Assembly (NCBI GenBank): GCA_029262575.1
Contig: JAJCZC010000026.1
Location: 29,389-93,388 of the forward strand
Direction: 5' to 3'
Length of the DNA: 64,000 bases
Source: Candidatus Babelota bacterium
Lineage (GTDB): Bacteria; Babelota; Babeliae; Babelales; Vermiphilaceae
Numbering within the stretch: position 1 is the first letter of the stretch; every line of letters begins with the position of its first letter. Positions 8,740-18,131 of this stretch are shown piece by piece. The notes beneath the pieces were generated by a model. It saw only the letters and a list, made by a program, of their open reading frames with translations, had not been told where the DNA came from and did not search any database. Both the position numbers and the translations under genes were made by a program.

Positions 8740-10242
8740 TCAAACTGTAGCAACAAATAGCTTATCAAATTCACCTGCGATAACCTTGAGTTGTTCAATC
8801 TGTTCATCGGTGATATTTTGCGAACTGAAAATCTCATCATAGAGATCTTTGTGCACGGATGAAACAAAACTGACAAATTGCGTTGCATATTGCTGCACAT
8901 CGCCGATCGGCAATTTATCTAAAAAATCCTCTTTTAATAGAAAGAGCATCAATGATTGATCAACAAAGTTATAAGTAACAAATTGAGGTTGTTTGAGTAA
9001 TGCAACTGCGATGGTTCCTCGCTGCAACCTTCTTTGTGAAACTTCATCAAGTTCGGTGCCGAATTGAGCAAAACTCAACAATTCGTGATATTGCGCAAGT
9101 TCCAAACGCAATGCTTTTGTCATGCGTTTGATAGCTTTTGTTTGTGCAGCACCACCAACACGCGAAACTGAAAGTTCCACATTCACAGCCGGACGCATAC
9201 CCTGATTGAACAATTTGGTGTCAAGGAAAATTTGGCCATCTGTGATAGAAATCAAATTAGTTGGAATATAAGCCGTGATATCATCCGATTGAATTTGCAC
9301 CATAGGCAATGCGGTTAACGAACCACCATTAATTGTTTTGCCTGCGCGTTCGAGCAACCGTGCGTGCAGATAAAATACATCACCCGGATACGCTTCACGT
9401 CCAGGTGGACGGCGCATCAATAATGACATTTGGCGAAATGCAATAGCGTGATTACTCAAATCATCATATATAATAAGTGCATCTTTGCCTTGTGAACGAT
9501 AATATTCACCAATAGTGCACCCAACATATGGAGCAAGCCATTGATTAAGCACAGCCTCACTAGCATCCGCACTCACAACAACAGTATAATCTAATGCGCC
9601 ATTTTCTTCGAGCAATCTCAAAATACGCGCTAAGTTTGCTTGACGTTGTCCAATAGAAACATAGATACAAATAACATCTTTGCCTTTTTGATGCAAAATG
9701 GCATCAAGTGCAACGGCTGTTTTTCCCGTATTTCTATTTCCAATAATGAGTTCACGTTGCCCTTTACCAATTGGCACTAATGCATCAATTGCTAAAATGC
9801 CTGTTTCTAATGATTCATCGATCGGGCTTCTTTGTGTGATTGGCTCAACATCTGTTTCAACTGAATGAAATGCTGTCGCCTCAATAGGCCCTCGGCCATC
9901 AAGCGGTTTGCCCACCGCATCAATAACACGTCCGATCAAAGCATCACCCACCGGCGCCTTGAATTCACCGCCGGTACGTTTGACAACTTCCAACTCTTGC
10001 ACAGGAATGGTGTTATATAATAAAAACACAGCAACAGAATATTCATCTAAATTAAAAACAATACCCTTATTGCCGCCTTCGAATTCGACCAATTCACCAT
10101 AAACAACATTGCGCAAACCGTGAACACGGCACACATCATCACCAACTTGTACCACAATACCCGTTTCTTCTAGTTCCGGGTGGGGTACGCCCTTTAATGC
10201 ATCCTCAAATAATGAAACAAGATCGGTGCTTTTCACATTCAT
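8740..10242 (-). CDS. atpA: F-type ATP synthase subunit alpha
   Basis: Non-catalytic nucleotide-binding subunit of the F1 head. The 500 residues match the family. Visible are the beta-barrel start (ETGIVVQVGDDVCRVHGL), the P-loop GNRNTGKT (168-175; most bacteria have GDRQTGKT), Walker B in DALIIYDDLSNHAIAFRQMS, RRPPGREAYPGDVFYLH, and SVSRVGG with the arginine finger. AGGG lies 8 bases before ATG. It is the last ATP synthase gene of the run c-b'-b-delta-alpha; gamma, beta and epsilon, which normally follow, are absent here. Confidence 0.97.
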   Translation of the reverse strand: MNVKSTDLVSLFEDALKGVPHPELEETGIVVQVGDDVCRVHGLRNVVYGELVEFEGGNKGIVFNLDEYSVAVFLLYNTIPVQELEVVKRTGGEFKAPVGDALIGRVIDAVGKPLDGRGPIEATAFHSVETDVEPITQRSPIDESLETGILAIDALVPIGKGQRELIIGNRNTGKTAVALDAILHQKGKDVICIYVSIGQRQANLARILRLLEENGALDYTVVVSADASEAVLNQWLAPYVGCTIGEYYRSQGKDALIIYDDLSNHAIAFRQMSLLMRRPPGREAYPGDVFYLHARLLERAGKTINGGSLTALPMVQIQSDDITAYIPTNLISITDGQIFLDTKLFNQGMRPAVNVELSVSRVGGAAQTKAIKRMTKALRLELAQYHELLSFAQFGTELDEVSQRRLQRGTIAVALLKQPQFVTYNFVDQSLMLFLLKEDFLDKLPIGDVQQYATQFVSFVSSVHKDLYDEIFSSQNITDEQIEQLKVIAGEFDKLFVATV

Positions 10243-10252
10243 TTTTTTTACC

Positions 10253-10795
10253 CTATCTCATGAGTGACAAGCTGATGGTGCGAAGTTTTTTGCGCACTGA
10301 ATATTCCCACAAATATGTATCACTTTGCATACGAATACCAGCTATCAAATTTTTATTTTCTCGATACTTATATATAATATCCTTGCCTGTACGTTGCGCA
10401 AGAAATTGTTGCAATGCCTTTAACTGATCTGCGCCCAATGACGATGAACTTTCAATATCAAATTCCATTATGCCATGTTTTTCCAAATATAAAGAAACGA
10501 TATATTCAAGAACATGCCCAAACAGTTGCGCACGCTTACTATTAACTAACAAATTAAGCAGATCATCAAAACAGCTTGGAAGATTCAATTTCTTAAACAA
10601 ACTATATAAGATGTCTTTTTTTTGCTCTGCTCGTAAACTTGGCAACGATAAAAAAAACATCACTTTTTTGTGTTGTTTAAAATATTCTGCGGCCCCTTTT
10701 ATCAACAAAAAATTATCGAAATCAATTCGTGGACCACAAACGGTAATAAACGCTGCGGCATAACGATGCGCGAGAATCCGCTCTGCCTGCGTCAT
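10253..10795 (-). CDS. atpH: F-type ATP synthase subunit delta
   Basis: Stator subunit joining F1 alpha to the b dimer (OSCP homologue). At 180 residues it has normal length. The N-terminal ILAHRYAAAFI, central FFLSLPSLRAEQKKDIL and the C-terminal strand region DIIYKYRENKNLIAGIRM match the delta pattern, ending with RKKLRTISLSLM. Its start overlaps the stop of the b-subunit gene by 4 bases and it is followed by atpA after 10 bases, indicating a tight operon. Confidence 0.9.
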   Translation of the reverse strand: MTQAERILAHRYAAAFITVCGPRIDFDNFLLIKGAAEYFKQHKKVMFFLSLPSLRAEQKKDILYSLFKKLNLPSCFDDLLNLLVNSKRAQLFGHVLEYIVSLYLEKHGIMEFDIESSSSLGADQLKALQQFLAQRTGKDIIYKYRENKNLIAGIRMQSDTYLWEYSVRKKLRTISLSLMR

Positions 10796-11283
10796 AACTG
10801 TTCCTTCATAAATTGCATCACATCATCTACAAACATTTTATTTTTTGCATCCACAAAAGTTATCTTTAGTTGATCTTCGGCCTGTTCAATCGCTTTCGGG
10901 ACCACTGCATCAAAAACCAACTGTTCTTGAATACCGTGCACTCGTTGTGCGTATTTTTTTTGTAGACGAATCTTTATATCTTCTTTATGAGCAAGTCGTT
11001 TATTTTGTTTGCGCTTAAGCGTCTCTTGCCATATGTGCACTTGATGTTCAAGTTTGGCGATATGATCATTATCGCTTTGTAGCTTTTGATCCAATGTTTG
11101 TGCCTTATCCTGCAGATCATCAACATTGTTGAACAAATCCTGTTTCTCTTGCTGCTCATCGTCAATATTTTTTTTAATAAGCGGCAATCCCCATCGCCTA
11201 AAACCATAAACACTCAAGCCTATAACAATCAAAAGATCCACAAAACGAAAAATTAACCATACTATCCACTCATTGCTCAACAT
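10792..11283 (-). CDS. atpF: F-type ATP synthase subunit b
   Basis: 163 residues from the ATG at 11283, with one N-terminal membrane helix (WIVWLIFRFVDLLIVIGLSV) and a long charged coiled coil to about residue 120, as in the b-subunit peripheral stalk. AGGGG precedes the ATG; an upstream in-frame TTG lacks this support. It overlaps the preceding b'-type gene by 14 bases and atpH by 4 bases, which implies translational coupling. Sequence similarity to model b subunits is low; topology and position carry the assignment. Confidence 0.8.
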   Translation of the reverse strand: MLSNEWIVWLIFRFVDLLIVIGLSVYGFRRWGLPLIKKNIDDEQQEKQDLFNNVDDLQDKAQTLDQKLQSDNDHIAKLEHQVHIWQETLKRKQNKRLAHKEDIKIRLQKKYAQRVHGIQEQLVFDAVVPKAIEQAEDQLKITFVDAKNKMFVDDVMQFMKEQL

Positions 11284-11644
11284 GGTCAACCCCTGTAACA
11301 ATTGCTTGTGCTATTTCTTGCGACAAGGTTTTTATTTGATCTTTATCGATTGGCTCAGGGTCAATCTGGGATGCAACATCTTTAAAAACAAAAAAATCCG
11401 GATGCGCAATATCCGGCCTATGTTGCTTGGAAAATCTTTTGAGCATATGCCAACGGCTTTCTATATCTTGCTGTTTTGTGATTACAGAATGTTGCCATTT
11501 ATGCTTTTTATCTACAATAGCATCATGCTCATGTTGTTCTTGATCAAGCACAGTAATAGCAGGCTTAAGATACAACATGCGCAATAAAAACCACGCAATC
11601 ATAAAATTGAACATTTGCACAAAGACAGTAATATTTACTTCCAT
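11270..11644 (-). CDS. F-type ATP synthase second b-type subunit (b')
   Basis: A short 124-residue protein with an N-terminal membrane helix (FVQMFNFMIAWFLLRMLYLKP). The Q-x-x-N-F spacing and the Lys-Pro at the helix end are typical of b subunits. A shorter helical tail follows. Two b-like genes in tandem suggest a heterodimeric b/b' stalk, as in phototrophs and some other bacteria. The soluble part is shorter than usual (about 95 residues), so it may not reach delta. It lies between the c and b genes. Confidence 0.75.
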   Translation of the reverse strand: MEVNITVFVQMFNFMIAWFLLRMLYLKPAITVLDQEQHEHDAIVDKKHKWQHSVITKQQDIESRWHMLKRFSKQHRPDIAHPDFFVFKDVASQIDPEPIDKDQIKTLSQEIAQAIVTGVDHVEQ

Positions 11645-11695
11645 AGGGATAACTCATTGTTTTTATAAAATAACGTATGCCTATACAACGTATGT

Positions 11696-11947
11696 CTATA
11701 CCATAAAAGCGAGCATAAATGCTATAATCAAGCAATAAATTGCAGAACTTTCCACAATACCCATTGCAATCATCATAGTCGTACGAATTTGCCCGGAACT
11801 CTCAGGATACTTCCCAAGGTTTTCACATGCTTTTGAGCCGATCATACCTTGACCTAGTGCAGGTCCTAAACTACCGACCCCCATTGCAATCGCAGCACCT
11901 AAATACGCCGCAGCTTTTGCATAAAAAACGCCATCAATGCCATCCAT
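11696..11947 (-). CDS. atpE: F-type ATP synthase subunit c (rotor ring), sodium-type signature
   Basis: An 83-residue hairpin of two membrane helices joined by the polar loop ENLGKYPESSGQIR. The ion-binding carboxylate is the Glu of GIVESSAIY. In helix 1 the sequence PALGQ fits the P-x-x-x-Q motif and in helix 2 the Glu-Ser pair plus Tyr four residues on fits the second motif of known Na+-binding c subunits. I chose the ATG at 11947 (AAAGG 8 bases before) over an in-frame TTG at 11965. No a-subunit gene precedes it; the gene upstream is a nucleoside kinase. Confidence 0.93.
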   Translation of the reverse strand: MDGIDGVFYAKAAAYLGAAIAMGVGSLGPALGQGMIGSKACENLGKYPESSGQIRTTMMIAMGIVESSAIYCLIIAFMLAFMV

Positions 11948-12018
11948 AGAATATACCTTTGACAATAAAAGGATTTTTTTAATATTTATTAGTAAGTGTA
12001 GCGCAAAACAAAGGTATT

Positions 12019-12744
12019 TTACAACCCCATTAAGATCTCTGATCTATTTTGCACATTATTAAACGACTCTTTTTCAATAAATATGCGTATCGCATCAAGC
12101 ATATTTTGTGCAATTGATGCATCTTGCTCAAATTCTTGATTGCCATCTAATATAAGTATGGGCACATCAATCAATGTTTCAGCAATGCCATGTTTATTAA
12201 TAAGCCAACTTTCATGTTTTTGGTGTAACGATTTTAAATAATCTAATGAAACATCCGATTCCTCATGCCGATCACGCTTGTTCAAACGATCAAAACATTT
12301 GTTAGGATCTGTTTGGAGATAGATAAAACCATCAGGAACTGCTGTATAGTTATCCACCAACCATGAAAACCATTCTTGATACAATTTCCACTCAAGAGCA
12401 TTCATGTAGCCTAACTCAAAACAGTTTTTAGCAAAACAATAACGATCGGAATAAACTGATCGCTCTAACACTTGTGGAATAAATGGATGTTTTTTCGCGT
12501 GTTCTTCTTGCGCACGTACACGCGTTACAAATGCATATGATTGAAACGTGTAGGCCCAGCGTGAAGTATCTTTATAGAACTTATCAAGAAGATTCTCCGT
12601 TCCGCCAACCATTTGCCATTGATCATGTGGTTCAAAAATAACATGTACATCTAATTTTTGCTGAATGAGGGAAACGAGCGTTGATTTTCCAGCGCCAATA
12701 TTACCTTCAATAATAAAACAGGGAGGTTTAGATGTTGTGTTCAT
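12019..12744 (-). CDS. Deoxynucleoside kinase (dCK/dGK/TK2 family)
   Basis: Phosphorylates deoxynucleosides to monophosphates for DNA precursor salvage. The 241-residue protein has the P-loop GNIGAGKS (14-21), the substrate-site ERSVYSDRY (94-102) and the lid region RLNKRDRHEES (153-163) with its phosphate-binding arginines. This family is typical of animals, some Gram-positive bacteria, viruses and nucleotide-scavenging intracellular bacteria. Which base it prefers cannot be judged. It is upstream of and co-oriented with atpE (71-base gap), and divergent from the 12943 gene. Confidence 0.9.
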   Translation of the reverse strand: MNTTSKPPCFIIEGNIGAGKSTLVSLIQQKLDVHVIFEPHDQWQMVGGTENLLDKFYKDTSRWAYTFQSYAFVTRVRAQEEHAKKHPFIPQVLERSVYSDRYCFAKNCFELGYMNALEWKLYQEWFSWLVDNYTAVPDGFIYLQTDPNKCFDRLNKRDRHEESDVSLDYLKSLHQKHESWLINKHGIAETLIDVPILILDGNQEFEQDASIAQNMLDAIRIFIEKESFNNVQNRSEILMGL

Positions 12745-12942
12745 GGCAGAACTCCGATGGAAAAAGCTGTTTGCATATTCAAATATAATAATAACGCAAA
12801 CTCTTGAAAATGTTAATCAAATAATGTTTTTTTAAAGAAACGATTGGGGAGCTTTTGTGTTTCCTTGCAAAATAGAGTAAATTTATTTTTAGTTATACAA
12901 AAGAATATATCCTCGCTTTGCATATTAATTTAGAAAAACAAC

Positions 12943-14568
12943 ATGTTATTAAAAAACAAATTTCGGCCACTATGTGGCCTTTTATATCTTGTTGCATCTA
13001 TTGCGTTTGGTGCTGATTGTGATTTTACCGATTTTCCTTTAGATTCACTCGAGGCAGGATTGGATATGTCACATAGCATTGAATGTACCGATGATGACGT
13101 TATGGCTGTCGTTGACTTTTTAATTCAAGATTTAAATGCATTATGCATTTTACAACAAAATTTCTATAAACGCACCAATGAACTCAACCAACGAAGCCTG
13201 CTCGACTATGGCCTCTTTTTACCCCAAAAATTTTATGCTCGTTGTTGGGAACTCGGTGCTCATGTTTTTTATAACGAGACATCTCGTGACAACTTCACGC
13301 GTAAGAGCACTGCCATTTGCTCATATTTGGCTATTTTTAATGAAAACTTACTCGATGAAATTCAACAACGTGCCGAGGATCTCGATGTAGAACTACCATT
13401 CCAGCTGCGTGATGTAGCACCTTTATTTGCAAACGCAACGGTGCAAGAAAGACGCTTTGGCGCAATGTTCCATGGTATGCGCAAATGGGGCAAATATCGT
13501 TTTCGTTTTTTACTTCCCTTTTACTATCTAGAATCAAATATATTTTTAACCCCTGAGGAAATAGATGAAATTCAATCAGCATTTGGTATCACCGATCCGG
13601 CAGATGATCTAGAATTTGCACGCAATAATTTAATTGCCGACAAAGTAGGTCTTGGCGATTTACGCCTTAATCTTGATTTTCCATTTAGAAGCACACCCGG
13701 TATGGCAAGCAAAATCGGTATACAAGCAACTATTCCAACTGCATTTGCGATCAAAGAAGGACTTTATGGCACCAAATTCAAAAAAAGATGCCGTGGCCCA
13801 ACTTTAGACTTCTGCAAATTATTTAAGTTAGTTGTTGAAGAGGAAAACTTCACAAAAGCGCAAAAAATCCTCATGCAATTTGCCGATGCTGCGTTGCAAC
13901 AATTTAATGCTAACTTAATTGAACAACCTATGGGTAATGGAGGACATTTTGGGCTTGGTATATATCTACGCTCAAAAACACCACTTTCATCGGTAATAAA
14001 ACGACCATGGGCACAAAGCATAACTATGCGCAGTCGTATTTCTGCTGAATATCTTTTGCCGCGCAGGCAAAATCGCTACTTTATTGAATGCGATCCATCT
14101 GAACGTTATGCCGCATTAGGATTAAATCGTTCAATTCGTGAAATAATTAAAAATGTCGATGATGATCCAGCATATGCTCGAGCTGTTCTGGCATTTTTAG
14201 AATCACAATTTACTGATAAAATTTTCCCTTTTTCATTATCAACTAAGGTTAGACCTGGCATGATCTTCCGATGGATGACTAAATATATGTATGAGACAAA
14301 CCTCAATTGGGGTTATTTTGTTGGTACTGACACCTGGCTAACCACCAAAGAAAAACTATCCGATATTAGAGTTCCAGAATGCATTCCAACACCACTCAAT
14401 GGCAAAATTGCGCAAAAACCATTCGGCTATCAAGTTGGCTTTATGGGCAATCTTTTTTGGAAACGTCCGAGTGGGTGGTTATTGTCATTAAATGGACAAT
14501 ACAACTTCACCTCAACGGGAATTGGTAGTGACTATCTATTAAGTTTTAATTTTGAAAAAAGTTTTTAA
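12943..14568 (+). CDS. Exported protein, probable outer-membrane beta-barrel
   Basis: 541 residues with a signal peptide ending near AFGAD (about residue 24). An N-terminal helical region (to about 170) is followed by alternating segments that look like barrel strands: GLGIYLRSK, SRISAEYLLP, WGYFVGTDTWL, YQVGFMGNLFW and a last strand SDYLLSFNFEKSF. A final Phe is the usual barrel assembly signal. The family is unknown to me. No clear ribosome site precedes the ATG. It is followed after 18 bases by another exported protein, and the pair probably forms a transcription unit leading into recD2. Confidence 0.65.
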   Translation: MLLKNKFRPLCGLLYLVASIAFGADCDFTDFPLDSLEAGLDMSHSIECTDDDVMAVVDFLIQDLNALCILQQNFYKRTNELNQRSLLDYGLFLPQKFYARCWELGAHVFYNETSRDNFTRKSTAICSYLAIFNENLLDEIQQRAEDLDVELPFQLRDVAPLFANATVQERRFGAMFHGMRKWGKYRFRFLLPFYYLESNIFLTPEEIDEIQSAFGITDPADDLEFARNNLIADKVGLGDLRLNLDFPFRSTPGMASKIGIQATIPTAFAIKEGLYGTKFKKRCRGPTLDFCKLFKLVVEEENFTKAQKILMQFADAALQQFNANLIEQPMGNGGHFGLGIYLRSKTPLSSVIKRPWAQSITMRSRISAEYLLPRRQNRYFIECDPSERYAALGLNRSIREIIKNVDDDPAYARAVLAFLESQFTDKIFPFSLSTKVRPGMIFRWMTKYMYETNLNWGYFVGTDTWLTTKEKLSDIRVPECIPTPLNGKIAQKPFGYQVGFMGNLFWKRPSGWLLSLNGQYNFTSTGIGSDYLLSFNFEKSF

Positions 14569-14586
14569 CCAAAGGAACATCAAACC

Positions 14587-15300
14587 ATGATCAATAAAAA
14601 AATCATCGCTCTTTGCATTTGCCTAATCTCAGCATCGCAAACAACCTTCGCACGTAGATATCGCACAATAAAAGGCAATACTATTCTTGTTTCTAAGTTG
14701 CTCAAGGCAATTGACGGCAAATCATTTGGTTTGCACGGCAAAACAATTCGCGCAATTTTGGTTATTCGCACACGCATTTTGCACATGCTTCATGGCACCG
14801 CACAAAAAGATGGTGGTCGTTTAGGTTCCTACACATTTGATGGCAAGACATATACCGTTTCACAATTGCAAGAAACTGAAGATGAAAGCACGGTAGCAGC
14901 TGAAATCGTACACGCATGGCTCAATGTCGTTAAAGCTGATTTTGGTATTCAAATTCATCCATTCTTGGAGTTAGGGCGCGGCTTTAAGCCACAAATGCTT
15001 ATTTTAATCGAAGAATCATTACGTTTGCATAGAAGAGAAGATAGTATCTTGCACATGTGGGCTGGCGAAGCTGAAGGCCAAGATATGATAGCATTTGAGC
15101 TTAACGTGCAATCATTTGATGATCTTTCCATATTTTTGCATGATTTACTTAACTTCCTTGATGATCTTATCTCAAGTTGCCCAAAAGCATGCCTGCAATT
15201 CATTGATAGCCTAAAAACAGATCGCGAAAAAAAACTGTATGCTCAACGTATCAAACAGGTTTTTGAAAAACAGAAAGCAAAAATAAATAGTTATAGATAA
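14587..15300 (+). CDS. Exported helical protein of unknown function
   Basis: 237 residues with a signal peptide (IIALCICLISASQTTFA). The mature protein is largely alpha-helical and mixed charge, with basic N-terminal and C-terminal ends. No domain is recognised. AAAGGA lies 10 bases before ATG, 18 bases after the preceding barrel-like gene, and recD2 begins 12 bases downstream. The tight spacing suggests co-transcription, but no functional link to recD2 is evident. Confidence 0.7.
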   Translation: MINKKIIALCICLISASQTTFARRYRTIKGNTILVSKLLKAIDGKSFGLHGKTIRAILVIRTRILHMLHGTAQKDGGRLGSYTFDGKTYTVSQLQETEDESTVAAEIVHAWLNVVKADFGIQIHPFLELGRGFKPQMLILIEESLRLHRREDSILHMWAGEAEGQDMIAFELNVQSFDDLSIFLHDLLNFLDDLISSCPKACLQFIDSLKTDREKKLYAQRIKQVFEKQKAKINSYR

Positions 15301-15312
15301 GTTAATAAAACC

Positions 15313-17496
15313 ATGAATCAACAAGAAGAACTTACCGGTACCATCGAAAAATGCATTTACCAAAATGAGCAAAACGGTTTTTCCGTTTTTGTACTTGTTT
15401 TTGGCAAAGATAAATCAACCATTGTGCGTGGCCATATGCCACAGATTCAGCCGGGAGAACAAGTTACCATTAATGGTTCATGGGTTATGCATCCCAAATT
15501 TGGTCGCCAATTTGAGGCAAAAGCCTGTGTGACAAGTGCCCCAACCAGTATATTAGGTTTAAAAAAATATCTCGGTTCAGGCATGATAAAAGGCATCGGG
15601 CCAAAATACGCTGAAAAATTGGTGAATGCATTTGGCGAAAACACCCTAGAAATTATAGATAAAGAACCACATAAATTATCGCTTGTTGAAGGCATCGGCC
15701 CAAAACGAGTAGAAACAATAATCAATGCATGGCACGATCAAAAAGAAATATCTAATGTAATGGTGTTTTTGCAAGATAAGGGAATATCTCCTGCCTATGC
15801 GGCCAAAATTTATAAAAAGTATGGGCAACAGTCGATTGCTATAGTCTCTGAGAACCCTTATCGTCTTGCAGAAGAAATTTGGGGCATCGGTTTTAAAACT
15901 GCTGATCAAATTGCATTACAATTAAACTTTGAAAAACATTCGGTCAAACGAGTACGCGCAGGCATCTTATTCGCACTCACAGAGCATAGTGGACAAGGGC
16001 ATTTATATTGTGAACTCGATATGCTCAAAGAAAAAACAACTGAATTGCTCGAGCTTGAAAGTGATCAAAAAGATCAACTACTTAAAGCCTCTTTTCATGA
16101 TCTATATAACTCCGATAAAATTAAAATTGTTACTCATGAAGATCAACATTTTATTACCCTCACCAAGCATTACTTCACTGAATATGGTGCGGCCAAAAAG
16201 ATCGAAAAATTACAAACCTATCCTGCCGATATCCCCTTCAAAATCGATGAAGTATATCAAACATTGCGCGCAAGCAAACCCGGCGAAATTGAACTCAATG
16301 AAGATCAACAACGCGGTATTTTAACTTGTTTGCAAAATAAAATATCTATTGTCACGGGTGGACCAGGTACGGGTAAAACAACGTTAATTAAAAAATTAAT
16401 CGAAACATTAGATGATAATCACGTTTCATATAAACTTGCTGCTCCGACTGGACGTGCTGCAAAACGCATGAATGAAAGCACCGGCAAACCTGCAGTTACT
16501 ATTCACCGCCTACTTGAATTTGATGTGAGCAGTTTTGGTTTTGCAAAAAATGAAAACAACGCACTCAAGTTACATTATTTAATTATTGATGAAGCATCAA
16601 TGCTCGATGCATTTTTGTTTTATGCCATTTTACGAGCCGCTCCTCATCATGCTCACATCGTATTTATTGGCGATGTTGATCAATTACCATCAGTGGGGCC
16701 AGGCAATATTTTGCATGATTTGCTTGAAAGTGGCAAGGTTGCTCATGTGCGATTGACACAAATTTTCAGGCAAGCACAAAACAGTATGATCATTGTAAAT
16801 GCACATCGCATTAATCAAGGTGAATTTCCCATCGCCCCTTTTGAGGGTGCAAAAAAAGATTTTATTTTTATCAAAGAAAATGACCCAAGCAATGTTTCTG
16901 CACACTTGCAAAATATATATACCCGTGGACTTGCCCAATTTGGCATTTATCCTCAAAACGCAACTACCTTAGTCCCTATGAATCGCGGACAAGTCGGCAC
17001 ACAAAAGCTAAATTATGACATTCAACATCTGCTGAACAACATCGAAACTGATCAACAAGTTTCACACGGCGGCTCACATTTTAAAATAAAAGATCGCGTC
17101 ATGCAGGTCAGAAATAATTACGATAAAAATGTATTCAACGGAGATACCGGCATCATCGAATCAATCGACAAAACTGATCGCACTATGCAGGTGAACTTCT
17201 TTGGCCATAAGGTGGAATATGATTTTAGCGAACTTGATGAACTGATGCTAGCTTATGCTATTTCGATTCACAAAAGCCAAGGCTCAGAGTTTGATGCTGC
17301 AATCATTCCTATTTTTATGCAACATTTCATGCTTTTACGCAGAAACTTAATTTATACTGCAATTACGCGTGCAAAAAAATTGTGTATATTTATTGGGCAA
17401 CCAAAGGCAATAGGCATGGCAATCAATAATGCAAAAGATATAAAACGTGTTACCTTTCTTGATCAATACTTAAAAAGTGATCTAAAATGTCGCTAA
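15313..17496 (+). CDS. recD2: RecD2-type ATP-dependent DNA helicase
   Basis: 5'-3' superfamily 1B helicase acting in DNA repair without RecBC. The 727-residue protein has an N-terminal OB-like domain, helix-hairpin-helix repeats (KGIGPKYA at 93, EGIGPKRV at 126, GIGFKTADQI at 191), Walker A GGPGTGKT (349-356), Walker B DEASMLD (426-432), motif III GDVDQLPSVGPG, and the UvrD-C-type end YAISIHKSQGSEFD and YTAITRAK. All helicase motifs appear intact. Its 3' end overlaps the next gene by 10 bases, so the amidase-like and GerMN-like genes are likely translated from the same message. Confidence 0.96.
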   Translation: MNQQEELTGTIEKCIYQNEQNGFSVFVLVFGKDKSTIVRGHMPQIQPGEQVTINGSWVMHPKFGRQFEAKACVTSAPTSILGLKKYLGSGMIKGIGPKYAEKLVNAFGENTLEIIDKEPHKLSLVEGIGPKRVETIINAWHDQKEISNVMVFLQDKGISPAYAAKIYKKYGQQSIAIVSENPYRLAEEIWGIGFKTADQIALQLNFEKHSVKRVRAGILFALTEHSGQGHLYCELDMLKEKTTELLELESDQKDQLLKASFHDLYNSDKIKIVTHEDQHFITLTKHYFTEYGAAKKIEKLQTYPADIPFKIDEVYQTLRASKPGEIELNEDQQRGILTCLQNKISIVTGGPGTGKTTLIKKLIETLDDNHVSYKLAAPTGRAAKRMNESTGKPAVTIHRLLEFDVSSFGFAKNENNALKLHYLIIDEASMLDAFLFYAILRAAPHHAHIVFIGDVDQLPSVGPGNILHDLLESGKVAHVRLTQIFRQAQNSMIIVNAHRINQGEFPIAPFEGAKKDFIFIKENDPSNVSAHLQNIYTRGLAQFGIYPQNATTLVPMNRGQVGTQKLNYDIQHLLNNIETDQQVSHGGSHFKIKDRVMQVRNNYDKNVFNGDTGIIESIDKTDRTMQVNFFGHKVEYDFSELDELMLAYAISIHKSQGSEFDAAIIPIFMQHFMLLRRNLIYTAITRAKKLCIFIGQPKAIGMAINNAKDIKRVTFLDQYLKSDLKCR

Positions 17497-18131
17497 ATAT
17501 GCCCATATTATATCTCGTACTATTTTCACATTTCGTGATTGCAACCCCCAAAAAAATAACCATTGTGCTCGATCCTGCAGGAGATGCACGTAATCCGGGG
17601 CGATTAATTGGTGACACCTTTGAGCGAACTTGTACCATGTATTTTGCCAATCAACTTAAAAAAGCACTGGAAAAAAAAGACAAAAATATCATGATCTTAT
17701 TCACACGTTTGCCCGGTGAATACACAAATCAAATCGAAAAAGCACGCTTTTCAAATACATGTGATGTGGATCTCTTTTGCACTATTAATGCTGTTCAATG
17801 TTCAAACATCAAACCTCAAATGCATATCTATCATTATCAACCTTGTCCATTAAGCACCTTTGGCAATCGTCTTTTTGTCCCATTTGAACATGCACATGAA
17901 GTACATAATGCAACAACACAACTATTTGCTAATGCATTATGCAAGCAAATGCAGCAACATTCACGTCAATGCGATGCACACGCTCCTTTGGCATGTGCGC
18001 TCACATCACTAAAAGGACTCATAAGTCCCGCTATTTCCGTTGAGTTCGGCATAAAGCAAGCGAATAATCTTTCTCACTGCATTGAACCTTTTGCCGATGC
18101 ACTTTATGTGAGTCTGATGGAACTTATATGA
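17487..18131 (+). CDS. N-acetylmuramoyl-L-alanine amidase-like protein lacking zinc histidines
   Basis: 214 residues with an N-terminal hydrophobic export signal. The layout matches Amidase_3 peptidoglycan hydrolases: strand IVLDP (26-30), Glu46 at the second zinc-ligand position, TR at 73-74 and the closing VEFG (185-188) with the catalytic Glu186. The canonical DPGHGG is DPAGDA and the canonical SIHAN is TINAV, so both zinc-binding histidines are missing. It may bind peptidoglycan without cutting it, or be decaying. It overlaps recD2 (10 bases) and the GerMN-like gene (4 bases, ATGA). The amidase relation is inferred from pattern order. Confidence 0.65.
   Translation: MSLNMPILYLVLFSHFVIATPKKITIVLDPAGDARNPGRLIGDTFERTCTMYFANQLKKALEKKDKNIMILFTRLPGEYTNQIEKARFSNTCDVDLFCTINAVQCSNIKPQMHIYHYQPCPLSTFGNRLFVPFEHAHEVHNATTQLFANALCKQMQQHSRQCDAHAPLACALTSLKGLISPAISVEFGIKQANNLSHCIEPFADALYVSLMELI

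Noticed and set aside
17487..18131. Active peptidoglycan amidase
   Set aside because: Both zinc-binding histidine positions are changed, so I describe it as amidase-like only.
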